DNA of 64,000 bases, taken from positions 1,390,786 through 1,454,785 of the forward strand of contig NC_134929.1 of assembly GCF_051020765.1 (NCBI RefSeq), in the 5' to 3' direction. Every line of letters starts with the position of its first letter. Position 1 is the first letter of the stretch. The notes below the pieces were generated by a model. The model worked only from the letters and a program-made list of their open reading frames with translations. It searched no databases and was not told the origin of the DNA. The position numbers and the translations under genes were made by a program. Origin of the DNA: Lasioglossum baleicum. Taxonomy: Eukaryota; Arthropoda; Insecta; Hymenoptera; Halictidae. Shown in pieces: positions 19,006-28,205 of this stretch.

Positions 19006-19695
19006 ATGCGCACGAATCGTTGTTTGCAACGACGTCTCGGTCCACATACGGGTAAGGGGTTTTTAAACAGAGCTATAAACGCATTACCGTTCGAATTGCA
19101 TATACCCGGTTATCAATTCTGCGGTCCTGGCACGAAACTGACCGCGCGATTAGCTCGTGGGGATCGAGGAATCAATCCGTTGGATGCGGCCTGTCGCGAG
19201 CACGATATAGCGTATTCGCAGTACAAGGATCTTGAAAATCGTCACGCGGCCGATCACGTTTTGGCGAATCGAGCGCTGCATCGAGTAACGTCTGGAGACG
19301 CAACGTTGGGAGAAAAAGTGTCTGCAGCTACAGTGTTGGCAGCCATGAAAGTTAAAACGAAATTGGGCATGGGTTTGACAAAGAAAAAAGGTGAAAAGAA
19401 AAGAAAAACGACAAAACGAATTCTCCCGATCGCCAAACGCGGTGGTTTTCTGCCGTTGTTGTTGCCTGCTTTGTCAGCTATAGGAGCATTGACGGGTGGC
19501 GCCGCGGGAGTATTCAAAGCTATAAACAATGCAAAAGCTGCGAAGAAGCAATTGCAAGAAGCGGAGCGACACAATCGAGCCATGGAGGGTCGTGGGTTAC
19601 GTCTCGCACCGTATAAGCATGGAAAAGGCTTGAAGGAGAGGAAGAAGAAAAAAAAACAACGAAGAAAGACAACACGACGACAGACGTTGAATTAA
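19006..19695 (+). CDS. Virion PLA2-domain protein of the Polinton
   Basis: Encodes 229 residues. The parvovirus VP1-like phospholipase A2 motif is clear: a Ca-binding loop at YQFCGPGT (36-43) and a catalytic CREHDIAY (63-70). A basic linker (KKKGEKKRKTTKR) follows, then a hydrophobic glycine-rich segment (LLLPALSAIGALTGGAAGVF, ~151-171) and a very basic C-terminus. Such proteins cut phospholipids to let particles escape endosomes. The hydrophobic plus basic tail resembles adenovirus core or cement proteins. It is followed without a gap by the protease gene (TAATG overlap), suggesting one transcript. The frame is intact and the HD pair is preserved. Confidence 0.85.
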   Translation: MRTNRCLQRRLGPHTGKGFLNRAINALPFELHIPGYQFCGPGTKLTARLARGDRGINPLDAACREHDIAYSQYKDLENRHAADHVLANRALHRVTSGDATLGEKVSAATVLAAMKVKTKLGMGLTKKKGEKKRKTTKRILPIAKRGGFLPLLLPALSAIGALTGGAAGVFKAINNAKAAKKQLQEAERHNRAMEGRGLRLAPYKHGKGLKERKKKKKQRRKTTRRQTLN

Positions 19696-20006
19696 TGGCC
19701 ATCTGTAAAGGATTACCATACTTCCGCGGAGTTTTTATGCGTAACGATTTGCCGCTGCGTGCGTGGGTAAATGAGCGAGGTATAGTCAATCTAGATAATA
19801 GTTGTGGGCCGGGAACGCACTGGGTCGCCTATATAAAACACGGCTCGCGTGTCAAATATTTTGATAGTTTTGGAAATCTTCGACCACCGATCGAGTTGAT
19901 TCGCTATTTCGGTGCGAACGCGACGATCTTATATAACCACGAACGTTTTCAAAATTATAACGAAAGCGTGTGTGGGCAATTGTGTGTGAAGTTTCTCCGA
20001 GAATAA
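19695..20006 (+). CDS. Adenain-like cysteine protease of the Polinton
   Basis: A 103-residue protein of the adenovirus protease family (C5/Ulp1-like) that matures capsid proteins. The triad is visible: His42 in GTHWVAY, Asp57 in YFDSFG and Cys93 in VCGQLC. Gln86 lies exactly seven residues before the Cys, as in adenain. It is about half the length of adenain because the C-terminal helices are absent, as in other short Polinton proteases. The start codon overlaps the stop of the PLA2 gene (TAATG), pointing to translational coupling or a bicistronic message. It is followed after 33 bp by the penton-like gene. Confidence 0.88.
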   Translation: MAICKGLPYFRGVFMRNDLPLRAWVNERGIVNLDNSCGPGTHWVAYIKHGSRVKYFDSFGNLRPPIELIRYFGANATILYNHERFQNYNESVCGQLCVKFLRE

Positions 20007-20039
20007 ATTCTCTGGAAAGAGTCTCTCTCTCTCTGCACG

Positions 20040-20801
20040 ATGCATGCGAAAAAGTCATTTACGTTCACGTTGTCGGGAAGAAGCAGCGTGCTGTCGTCCA
20101 AGCACTTTCCGCCCATAGATCTGAGCAATGGCGAATACGAACTGGGATTGCTCGATTTGCAAACTTATTACACGATACCGAACATCAGCGCCAACATTGG
20201 AAACAATCGATTCTACTTCGGCGAAAAAGATGAAGAGATCGTCATACCCGACGGTTCATACGAATTGGAAGCGATAAACGCATACTTGAAACGTGAAATA
20301 TGCGCACGATATCCCGCAAAAAATGTCGATGAGTTGTCCACCACCTCTGATATCGAATATCCGCTGGTCTTACGAGCGAACACCAACACCATGAAAAGTG
20401 AAATTATAAGGAAGTATCAAATAAACTTTGCAAAGCCTTGCAACGTGGGCTCTATTCTAGGATATTCCATGGATCGTGTTTTACCACCGAACGCGTGGCA
20501 TACATCGAATGTGCCTGTGAATATCATCAGCGTGAATATCGTACGAGTAGAATGCAACATAACCACCGGATCGTACGACAACGGTAAACTCGTTCACACG
20601 ATACATGAATTCACGCCTCAGGTACCGCCAGGGTATAAATTGTCGGAAACGCCGGCGCGAGTCATTTACCTTCCGATCGTTGCACGAGTAATTGACGATT
20701 TAACGATTCGCATAGTTGATCAATCCGGACGTTTGATTGATTTTCGAGGTGAAGAAATCACGGTGCGACTACATGCGCGACGAAGCAATGCTAATTCATA
20801 A
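20040..20801 (+). CDS. Minor capsid (penton-like) protein of the Polinton
   Basis: Encodes 253 residues. The pattern YELGLLDLQTYYTIPN near the N-terminus, NIVRVECNITTGSYDNG in the middle, and VIYLPIVARVIDDLTIRIVDQSG near the C-terminus with a final TVRLHA strand is typical of the single-jelly-roll minor capsid protein that fills vertices in Polinton and adintovirus particles. It lies just upstream of the major capsid gene, the usual order. It shares its last bases with the start of a 55-codon ORF. The frame is complete and no lesion is seen. Confidence 0.88.
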   Translation: MHAKKSFTFTLSGRSSVLSSKHFPPIDLSNGEYELGLLDLQTYYTIPNISANIGNNRFYFGEKDEEIVIPDGSYELEAINAYLKREICARYPAKNVDELSTTSDIEYPLVLRANTNTMKSEIIRKYQINFAKPCNVGSILGYSMDRVLPPNAWHTSNVPVNIISVNIVRVECNITTGSYDNGKLVHTIHEFTPQVPPGYKLSETPARVIYLPIVARVIDDLTIRIVDQSGRLIDFRGEEITVRLHARRSNANS

Positions 20802-20955
20802 CAATACAACATTCCATACGTTGAACAACAGCGCCTGCAGCAACAACAGCAAGAAACTAACCGCTGAGAAAAACGTAAAGTCATCGATTCGCAAGAAATT
20901 AACCGTGGAAAACGCCAAGTATCTACGATCTTTGGGATTTATTGTAAAAAAGTGA
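20788..20955 (+). CDS. Small basic ORF between penton-like and major capsid genes (55 aa)
   Basis: ATG 20788 overlaps the last 14 nt of the penton-like gene, and the ORF ends at 20955. The C-terminal motif KKLTVENAKYLRSLGFIVKK is of a kind that recurs in Polintons just upstream of the major capsid gene, which argues for a real small gene rather than chance. The product is Lys/Ser-rich and without a membrane segment. By position it could be a minor core or scaffold peptide like adenovirus pX, but that is a guess. Compact overlap on both sides suggests a polycistronic or leaky-scanned message. Confidence 0.6.
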   Translation: MLIHNNTTFHTLNNSACSNNSKKLTAEKNVKSSIRKKLTVENAKYLRSLGFIVKK

Positions 20956-20969
20956 GAGGGAAAAAAATC

Positions 20970-22226
20970 ATGTTTGACAACATTTTGAACATCTCCGAAG
21001 CACCGATCTTCGACAATCGCATAACGAAGATTGAGCTGCACACGTACAATCCGTATGCTAACACAACGTTCGAGAACAGCGACGAGATAAGGATACCCAT
21101 TCAGCAACAAGACCTGTACACGCTCCCGTGTAAAAGTTTCCTATACGTTGAGGGAAAACTTAGTTTACCGAGAAAACTCGAATTACCGACTGGATCAGGA
21201 GGAGAATCCAGCATCGATACGGCAACTCTTGAGAACAATGCCGTTGCGTTTATGTTTGAGGAAATACGCTACGAATTGAACGGTGTAGAAATCGATCGAT
21301 CCAGAAATCCCGGTGCGACGACAACTCTGAAGAATTACGTGAGTCTGTCCAGAACGAGAAGCGGCGCATTGCCCAACGCTGGCTGGCTGTATGGTGATGG
21401 TGGACAGAAACAGGCTGCAACGGCCACGGCTGCGATACATTTCAACTTTTGTGTACCTATGAACATTTTATTAGGCTTCTGTGAAGATTACAAACGTGTT
21501 GTGATAAATGCTCGACACGAATTGATTTTGATTCGCTCGCGTACCGACGTGAACGCATTGTACAGTCCTTCCAACAACGCGAAACCTATTCTGGATCTGT
21601 ACAAAATTCAATGGCGAATGCCACATGTTGCATTGGATGAAATACATAAGCTATCCATGTTACGTATTTTAGACAGCGACAGATCGATCGGCATGAGCTT
21701 TCGATCGTGGGATCTGTACGAATATCCTCTACTACAGACGACTACGAAGCATACATGGGCGATAAAAACAGCTCTGCAAATGGAAAAACCGCGATACGTG
21801 ATATTCGCCTTGCAAACCGATCGAAAGAATAACTTAAAGAAAACAGCTACGCGATTCGACCATTGCGCATTGACAAATATTCGTCTTTACTTGAACTCGG
21901 AAACATATCCGTACGATGATTTAAATATCGATTTTGAGAAAGGTAAATACGCGTTGCTCTACGACATGTATGCAAAATTCCAAGAATCATACTATGGAAA
22001 CGGTGAAGCGCTACTCAACACCATGGATTTCCTGCGATACGGTCCACTCGTCGTTCTCGATTGTTCTCGACAAAATGAAGCGCTAAAAAATGCTACGGTC
22101 GACGTGCGAATCGAATTCGAATGTCGAACCGATGTCCCCCCATCGACAACAGCCTACTGCTTAATGATACACGACCGCATTGTGGAGTACAATCCATTGA
22201 CGAACATTGTTCGAAAAATTACTTAA
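20970..22226 (+). CDS. Major capsid protein (double jelly-roll) of the Polinton
   Basis: The best start is ATG 20970 (MFDNILNISEAPIFD), giving 418 residues; an in-frame GTG at 20952 is less likely. Conserved blocks such as IPIQQQDLYTLPCKSFLYVEG near residue 45, FMFEEIRYELNGVEIDRSRNPG near 100, and IQWRMPHVALDEIHKLSML near 218 identify the double-jelly-roll capsid protein of Polintons and adintoviruses, which would form hexagonal capsomers. Length and block order are normal. It is the last gene of the + strand morphogenesis cluster and is followed by the 3'-end cassette at 22296. No stop or frameshift is seen. Confidence 0.92.
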   Translation: MFDNILNISEAPIFDNRITKIELHTYNPYANTTFENSDEIRIPIQQQDLYTLPCKSFLYVEGKLSLPRKLELPTGSGGESSIDTATLENNAVAFMFEEIRYELNGVEIDRSRNPGATTTLKNYVSLSRTRSGALPNAGWLYGDGGQKQAATATAAIHFNFCVPMNILLGFCEDYKRVVINARHELILIRSRTDVNALYSPSNNAKPILDLYKIQWRMPHVALDEIHKLSMLRILDSDRSIGMSFRSWDLYEYPLLQTTTKHTWAIKTALQMEKPRYVIFALQTDRKNNLKKTATRFDHCALTNIRLYLNSETYPYDDLNIDFEKGKYALLYDMYAKFQESYYGNGEALLNTMDFLRYGPLVVLDCSRQNEALKNATVDVRIEFECRTDVPPSTTAYCLMIHDRIVEYNPLTNIVRKIT

Positions 22227-22295
22227 ACCGCTCTAAAAATATTTATCATTTCTCTACTTTAATTGTATTTTTATTCTATAGGAATTGTAAAGGAA

Positions 22296-22360
22296 GGAAC
22301 TTGTAATAAAATAAAATACAAAAGAGATATTCTCGAATAACTTTATTTTTAAAATACCTT
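22296..22360 (+). terminator. 3'-end cassette after the major capsid gene
   Basis: AATAAAATAAAATAC followed by AAAAGAGATATTCTCGAATAAC matches the cassette at 15050-15110, read on the minus strand there, over about 55 bp with few mismatches. In both places it lies 45-75 bp downstream of a stop codon, with AATAAA in the sense direction. The AC-rich microsatellite at 22379-22412 follows. A polyadenylation role is inferred. Confidence 0.55.
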
Positions 22361-22668
22361 CTCGAAAAATTTTCACATACACATCCACACATACATACAT
22401 ACACACACACACAATTAAACTATTAATATTACCCCCTCTCCATTGACATGTTTACATTAGCGGCATTATAAATTGCTCGCTGCAGTCGCCGTATGAAGTA
22501 ATAGCATAAAAAACGTCGACGATCACGGTCGCTATACGAAGTTACATCGCTGGTGTGTTTTTATCATCCGACCAGTCAACTTTGCGCATTCCCTCTCTTT
22601 TTCAACGGTAAGTACAATAAAAATTAATAAATTACGTAAAATCTAGTGAAAATACTTTCTTTATTTAG

Positions 22669-22806
22669 ATGGATCGAATCACTCAAATCATTGACATGGA
22701 CGGTTTCATTGTGGAAAAAAAATTTATATGCAAAGAATTAGCTATGATCGATGTTTGTCACGACGGCTCGTTCGAACTCTCCGAATTTCGCTTGGGGAAG
22801 AACTGA
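22669..22806 (+). CDS. Short spliced-leader ORF (45 aa), possible Polinton gene
   Basis: A consensus donor (CAACG/GTAAGTA at 22606) and acceptor (CTTTATTTAG at 22668) bound a 60-bp intron ending directly before ATG 22669. The ORF reads MDRITQIIDMDGFIVEKK then FICKELAMIDV and stops at 22806. The pattern of an acidic strand with DMDGF followed by a short loop and KELA is one I associate with small conserved segments in proteins of insect mobile elements. It could be the N-terminus of a truncated larger gene. Capsid and BIR genes flank it on the same strand. Confidence 0.4.
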   Translation: MDRITQIIDMDGFIVEKKFICKELAMIDVCHDGSFELSEFRLGKN

Positions 22807-22972
22807 TACCATTGCAGTCTGCGCGAAGTGCGAACATTTCGAGCATGGGTTAACAATTATAAAAACACGTAAAGTATCAGTTATAAAGACGCGACTTTAA
22901 ATTTTTTCCACGTCACAACCACATACACCTCTTTTTACGTTTTTGATTTTTTTTTTCACACAGTGTTTCACA

Positions 22973-23368
22973 ATGATTGCAAAATCGGAGATGGATCCCG
23001 CAGCCGTCGCAACAACCGATCACACAACACCACCCGATTATCGTCTCGAACGCGACAGACTCCAAAGTTTCCGCAACTGGCGTTACTCACACATCGTCCA
23101 ACCGGAGAAACTCGCAGCCGCTGGATTTTTCAGTCTGGACTATGAAGATAGCGTCGAATGTTTCGAATGTCGCGTACGGCTGGCTCTGTGGGACGAGGAC
23201 AATGATCCCATGAAGGAGCATCGCGCCTGGTCGAGATTCTGCAGATACGCCAGCGGATTGAACTGCGACAACGTGCCGAGCGGAGTCGATCCCGGCACAA
23301 TCCCGTCAACCCCTCGTGGTGTGGATGTCTGTGGAATCGCGAAAGAATCGGCGCTCGAACGAAAATAA
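22973..23368 (+). CDS. Single-BIR protein, IAP-like, carried by the Polinton
   Basis: ATG 22973 gives 131 residues, and an acceptor-like site (TTTTCACACAG, ending ~22963) sits just upstream. Residues 29-94 form one BIR domain: RLQSFRNW, EKLAAAGFF, then the zinc ligands Cys63 and Cys66 (VECFECRV), His83 (KEHRAW) and Cys90 (RFCRYA), with Trp73 and Trp86 in the expected places. BIR domains bind caspases or IAP-binding motifs, so inhibition of host apoptosis is the natural hypothesis. There is no RING or second BIR, and the C-terminal ~35 residues are Pro/Gly-rich and unassigned. It lies 5 bp to 0.75 kb from other provirus genes, upstream of the Gypsy insertion, in the right-hand accessory position. 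The frame is intact. A mitotic (survivin-like) role is less likely given the short tail. Confidence 0.88.
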   Translation: MIAKSEMDPAAVATTDHTTPPDYRLERDRLQSFRNWRYSHIVQPEKLAAAGFFSLDYEDSVECFECRVRLALWDEDNDPMKEHRAWSRFCRYASGLNCDNVPSGVDPGTIPSTPRGVDVCGIAKESALERK

Positions 23369-23450
23369 ATTAAGAAATAAAAAACCTATATAATGAATGT
23401 ATAAAAAATTTTTTATTTTTTTAAATAAATATATTATTTTAATAATTATA

Positions 23451-23828
23451 TGTAGGATTTCCCTATTTTATATTATTTCGGTGGCGATCGAGTTAGCTAA
23501 TCGATCTACGCGGGCGGGGAAGCAATAAAAGGATCGACTCTTACGATAACTGTTTAATAATATAATGAAGAAATAAAAAAGGTAGAACAAAGATTCAATG
23601 ACAACTTTACAAGGCGACGACCGGCGAGAGACTGCCGTTCTCGCTTCTTCCACGCCTTTTTCAACCGTCTTCGCCTATCGTTTGTTTCGACAAACGGCAG
23701 GCGAATTCATCTGTTAAACTTTTTCGTGGAACGCGCGTTCCGCTTGCTTTCGGCGGGACGCGCGTTTCGCCTGTTTCTCGCGGGACGCGCGTTTCGCTTG
23801 TTTCTCGCGAGAATTTACACCTCCCACA
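23451..23828 (-). repeat. 3' LTR of the young Gypsy (378 bp)
   Basis: Begins TGTAGGATTTCCC and ends ACCTCCCACA on the + strand. It is identical by eye to 28206-28583. It contains GC-rich near-repeats (GGGACGCGCGTTTCGC twice at about 23754-23800) and an AATAAA-type motif. The last codons of gag-pol and its stop lie within this LTR. Confidence 0.95.
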
Positions 23829-26800
23829 CTCGGCCATCCTGCAAATCTTCGGACCCCGAAGATGTACCCAGATACGGCTTCATATAATCGGCCGCGGTCG
23901 ACGTTATTCTCGGCCCTTCAGTTTCGCCAATTCGCACGACTTCGTATCGATCATTCCGTTTAACTTTTACAACTTTGTACGGCCCTAAAAATTTCGGTTT
24001 AATTTTTAGTCCAGTTCCAAACTGCGTCCTTTGGATCGCTACTAAATCCCCTTCTTTATATTTAATCGCTTCTTTACATTTTCGGTTATGGCCGCGACGA
24101 TTTTCCTCCTGAATCTTAACAATATTTTCGGTTGCCGCGCGCCTCAAACTATCACGGTTCGCATCGAACATCTCAACTGTTTCTTGTTCGATAAGTGAAA
24201 GAATTCTCACATCCTCTTTTTGTCGCATCTTGACACCAAAAAGTATCTCGAATGGAGTCATACCCACCGCGCGCTGAAAACTGCTATTTAAACATCGTTG
24301 CAACCGGTCGACGTGTTTGTACCAATGGTCGGGGTTATCTAGCGAGAGTTTTGTCAACACCGGAATAATGGTACGGTTAACGCGCTCAACTTGTCCATTC
24401 GCGCGTGGTACACCCGTTGTAGTCGTAAGATGTTCGATGGACTCCGACGCACAATACTCTTTGAAATCTTTCGCAGTAAACGCGGTTCCCTTATCAGAAA
24501 TAATACGCTTCGGGTTTCCGAAAATTTTTTGTTGCGCGACCAACCTACTTAGTACTTCCGCTGTATTTGTCGTCTTCGTTGGGTAAATCCATACAAATTT
24601 AGCAAAAGCATCTACTACGACTAATATATACTTATAATTTTTACTCGTCGATACCATCGGGCCTTGGTGGTCGATATGATACGTGCACAACGGCGTATCT
24701 CCTTTGGGAATGGGGGAAAGCATCCCTTCCTTCTTACCTTTTTTCTTTTCGGCTAATATACACGGCACGCAACAGCTGATTACTCTTTCTACTCGCTCGC
24801 TTAAATTCGGAATATAAAATTCTTCCTTAATTCGCTCTACAACTTTCTTCACTCCAAAATGTCCATTCTCATGCACTCTTCGAATAGTATCTACAAACAT
24901 ACTCGCTGGTAGCACCACAACAGTTTTATCACCGTATCTCTTTAACAATAAATCATGTTCCATTAAATAGTCCTCGTACGCTTCCCTTTCCAATACCTGT
25001 TTTATGGCCCGAATGCGTTCATCTTCGTTTTGTGTTTTCCGAATAATTTCGCGCATCTTATCTTCCACGATAAACACCGGATACCTACTTAGCGCATCAA
25101 CGTGTTTCAGACGTTCACCCGATCGGTGTTCGATTTTATAATGGAATTCTTCGAGAGTCAACGCCCATCTCGCAACTCGCGGACACAAATCTTTTTTATA
25201 CAGAGTCTTTTGCACCGCTTGGCAATCAGTAATTATTGTGAAATCTAATCCTAATAGGTACACCCGAAACTTCTGCACTGCTCTTACTATCGCTAACAAT
25301 TCTAATTCATACGAGCTGTACTTTCTTTCTGCATCTGTAGTTTTTTTGCTCATATAATGAACGGGATGGAACACCTTTCCGTCGCACGCTTTTTGCAGTA
25401 AAACTGCCCCGTATCCGTCTGAACTAGCATCGGTGTGTAATTCTGTCATAGCTGTGGGCTGAAAAATACGTAACACCGGCTTACAACATAACGCGGTTTT
25501 TAACGCGATAAACGCCCGTTTTTGCTCTACGTCGAACCGAAATTTGACACCGTCTTTTAGTAAATCTGATAATGGATACGCTATCTTTGCATAATTTTCT
25601 ATAAACTTTCGGAAATATCCTGTAAGTCCGAGGAAACTCTGTACGTCTTTTTTCTTAGTTGGCTCCGGAAAAGCCTGTACCGCTTTAACTTTATTCGGTG
25701 ACGGGCCGACATGACCGTTCGTAATAGTATGACCCAAAAATTCAACTTCTCGCTGGAGGAATCTACATTTTTTCCAATTTATCCGTAAACCATTTTTTTC
25801 TGCGACATTTAACGTGATTTTCAAATTTTCAAACGCGTGCTCATCGGTTGTGCCCGGCACAATCAGATCGTCCATATAGGTTATGACTGTTTTGTTTGTA
25901 ACTAGTTCGCTGAAAATATTGTCGATAAATCGGAGGAAACTGGTAGGACTGTTACATAAGCCGAAAGGGGTTCTGATAAACTCGTATTGCCCGTCGGGCG
26001 TTACAAAGGACGTGTACTTTCTGCTTTCTTCGACGACGGGGACATGAAAAAATCCATTCTTTAAGTCAAGTACTGAAAAAACTCGCGCGCCCGATAAAGA
26101 ATCGATGCAGTCCTCGATCAGAGGCATAGGAAATCTATCTTTAATAATTTTCTTATTTAATTCGCGATAGTCTATACATACGCGGTACGAGTTGTCTTTT
26201 TTCGGTACGATAACAACAGGACTAGCATATTCGCTACAACTTTTCCTAATTATTCCTTCTTGCAACCATTCGCGTATTTGTTGATTTAATATTTCCTTTT
26301 CCTTAAAAGCTAAACGCCTGGGACGCAGTCGGACTGGATTTTTGTCTACAACCGTAATTCGAGTTTCGATCGCTGTTGTTATATTTTTAACTGGCTCATA
26401 CCTTTCTACAATATTCCGCAGCTGTTCTTTAAATTGTCCACTAATAATGTCCAATTCACTTTGTTCGATGCAGTTGACGCTCGCCAGGTCACCCATCAGG
26501 ACAGCTTCCGACGCATCGGCGATTGATTCGGGCCTTTGCTTCACTTTTTCTATCACGACTTCACCTTGGTTTATCTGCACTTGCACATCTTTTAAGAAGT
26601 CTTGACCTAGTATTAATTCGGTTGACATAGCGTCATTCGGCACCGCGAACATTTCAACGTCGAAATCGTTATTGCCGACGCGCACTTGCGTTTTAAATTT
26701 ACCGACGGGTATCGTCCGCGCATTTCCGAAGCCGGTAAAAACCCGCGATGTCGACTGTAACTTAGGACCACCGATTTTGGGACACGTGTCCTCTCGCATT

Positions 26801-27996
26801 AAATTCACCTCACTTCCCGTGTCTATAAGCGCGTAACACACAACATTGTTTATAGTAACAGCGCTCAGCCTGTTTTTTACACTTCTCACACAGCTGACAT
26901 TGTCTCCACTATTTAGCGATTTTGCACGCGTTTGGCAGTCTTTTGAAAGATGTCCGAACTCATTACACGCAAAACATTTAGGTCCCTTTCCTTTATGAGT
27001 GCAATTTTTTACATCGTGTTCGGCTGACCCACAGGAGAAACAATGCATCTTCTTCTGGAATCTTGCCTCTTGAAACCGTGCTGGTCGTTGTTGCATCTTC
27101 TTGTTTTCTCCGTCGCGTTCCTTCCTTTCCCAGGGGCGTCTGCCGCTGTCGGCGTCCTTTTCTTTCTCTTTTCTTCGGTCGTATAGCTCTAGTCTTCTCC
27201 TTAATTCGTGAAGCGACATCGCTTCATACAGCATCGTTTTGCTGTGTTCTCGATCTTGGATGCCATTAATAATATGTTCGATTAATGCATCTTCTTCCAC
27301 GGATCCTTGGCTTGCAATTTCTTGCATGGCCCCCACATACTGTCGTGCGTTCTCATTCGGCCGCCTTTTTCGTTTACGCAACTCTTCATGGATTAACGCG
27401 CCGTTCATTTCCGCCTTAAATTCTCGCAACAGCCTCTTTTTAAGAATCTGCCATGATACTATCCCTTTTTCATAGGTAACGAACTGTTTCGCTGATCCCT
27501 TCATCATTCTTTTCCCGTATAGCAACTTTTGTAAGTCGTTCCATTCAAGCAACGCACTTAGTTCTTCGAAATCGTTGACCCACTTTTTAATCGGCAATTT
27601 GTCGTCACCTGTGAAGTATGGAATACTATTGTCGACGTCTTTAATTGTGAATTTTATCACTTCGTTTCTCGAGGTTGTATTTCTCCTCGGTGTGCGATAC
27701 TTTTTATCTTCTTCTATTGCACTTTCCATGTTTTCGTCGGAATCGTCGTCTGTTTCCTCGTCTTCGGATTCTTCTTCCTCCTCTTCTGTTCCAAGGCGTA
27801 GGTGATTTTTCAGTCTCACACGCATCTCGTTCTTGTTGCCTATATCTGCTAGTTGCAACTCTCTTAATTTTTCTCGCAACTCCTTAACCTTCATTGCGTC
27901 TATCGTCTCTTCTGATAATCCTTCGTTCGTCTTATCCTTAATCTTCGTTCCACTTCCGTTCAACGTATCCAAATTGTTCTCTGTACCTCCATTCAT
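23815..27996 (-). CDS. Gypsy gag-pol polyprotein (1,393 aa, intact)
   Basis: One open frame encodes everything. A SAP-like helix pair (MKVKELREKLRELQL, ~34-60) comes first, then a gag region (~140-260) and two CCHC knuckles (CFSCGSAEHDVKNC and CFACNEFGHLSKDC, ~315-350). The aspartic protease has DTGSEV (~392) and the reverse transcriptase YMDD (~707). RNase H has TDASSDG (~853). The integrase has an HHCC finger (~1035-1080), then D in HIDHQG (~1108), D in ISDKGT (~1164) and E in QVERVNR (~1202). Products would form a cytoplasmic particle, copy the RNA and integrate it. The C-terminus overlaps the 3' LTR by 14 bp. There is no frameshift between gag and pol. With identical LTRs, this copy could be functional. 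Confidence 0.95.
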   Translation of the reverse strand: MNGGTENNLDTLNGSGTKIKDKTNEGLSEETIDAMKVKELREKLRELQLADIGNKNEMRVRLKNHLRLGTEEEEEESEDEETDDDSDENMESAIEEDKKYRTPRRNTTSRNEVIKFTIKDVDNSIPYFTGDDKLPIKKWVNDFEELSALLEWNDLQKLLYGKRMMKGSAKQFVTYEKGIVSWQILKKRLLREFKAEMNGALIHEELRKRKRRPNENARQYVGAMQEIASQGSVEEDALIEHIINGIQDREHSKTMLYEAMSLHELRRRLELYDRRKEKEKDADSGRRPWERKERDGENKKMQQRPARFQEARFQKKMHCFSCGSAEHDVKNCTHKGKGPKCFACNEFGHLSKDCQTRAKSLNSGDNVSCVRSVKNRLSAVTINNVVCYALIDTGSEVNLMREDTCPKIGGPKLQSTSRVFTGFGNARTIPVGKFKTQVRVGNNDFDVEMFAVPNDAMSTELILGQDFLKDVQVQINQGEVVIEKVKQRPESIADASEAVLMGDLASVNCIEQSELDIISGQFKEQLRNIVERYEPVKNITTAIETRITVVDKNPVRLRPRRLAFKEKEILNQQIREWLQEGIIRKSCSEYASPVVIVPKKDNSYRVCIDYRELNKKIIKDRFPMPLIEDCIDSLSGARVFSVLDLKNGFFHVPVVEESRKYTSFVTPDGQYEFIRTPFGLCNSPTSFLRFIDNIFSELVTNKTVITYMDDLIVPGTTDEHAFENLKITLNVAEKNGLRINWKKCRFLQREVEFLGHTITNGHVGPSPNKVKAVQAFPEPTKKKDVQSFLGLTGYFRKFIENYAKIAYPLSDLLKDGVKFRFDVEQKRAFIALKTALCCKPVLRIFQPTAMTELHTDASSDGYGAVLLQKACDGKVFHPVHYMSKKTTDAERKYSSYELELLAIVRAVQKFRVYLLGLDFTIITDCQAVQKTLYKKDLCPRVARWALTLEEFHYKIEHRSGERLKHVDALSRYPVFIVEDKMREIIRKTQNEDERIRAIKQVLEREAYEDYLMEHDLLLKRYGDKTVVVLPASMFVDTIRRVHENGHFGVKKVVERIKEEFYIPNLSERVERVISCCVPCILAEKKKGKKEGMLSPIPKGDTPLCTYHIDHQGPMVSTSKNYKYILVVVDAFAKFVWIYPTKTTNTAEVLSRLVAQQKIFGNPKRIISDKGTAFTAKDFKEYCASESIEHLTTTTGVPRANGQVERVNRTIIPVLTKLSLDNPDHWYKHVDRLQRCLNSSFQRAVGMTPFEILFGVKMRQKEDVRILSLIEQETVEMFDANRDSLRRAATENIVKIQEENRRGHNRKCKEAIKYKEGDLVAIQRTQFGTGLKIKPKFLGPYKVVKVKRNDRYEVVRIGETEGPRITSTAADYMKPYLGTSSGSEDLQDGRVWEV

Positions 27997-28188
27997 CTTG
28001 GTGATCTTCTGATTACAACGTAGTGTCGCTCGACGATTGTTAACACTTCTTTCGGCTAGTGGCCAACTTACACACTACCGTACAACTGAATAAATCGCGA
28101 ATCGACACTTTCCACTTCTCTTTCAACTGCACCTCGTAACCGAATCGTCCCGATCACACTCGCTTTAATTGCCCACGCAACCACCGGA

Positions 28189-28205
28189 CTGGACGAGCCC
28201 CCAAA
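28189..28205 (-). other. Primer-binding site, tRNA-Pro type
   Basis: Directly inside the 5' LTR the minus strand reads TTTGGGGGCTCGTCCAG. TGGGGGCTCGTCC is the classic sequence complementary to the 3' end of tRNA-Pro, the same primer used by murine leukaemia virus. This orients the element and supports its reverse-transcription competence. Confidence 0.8.
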
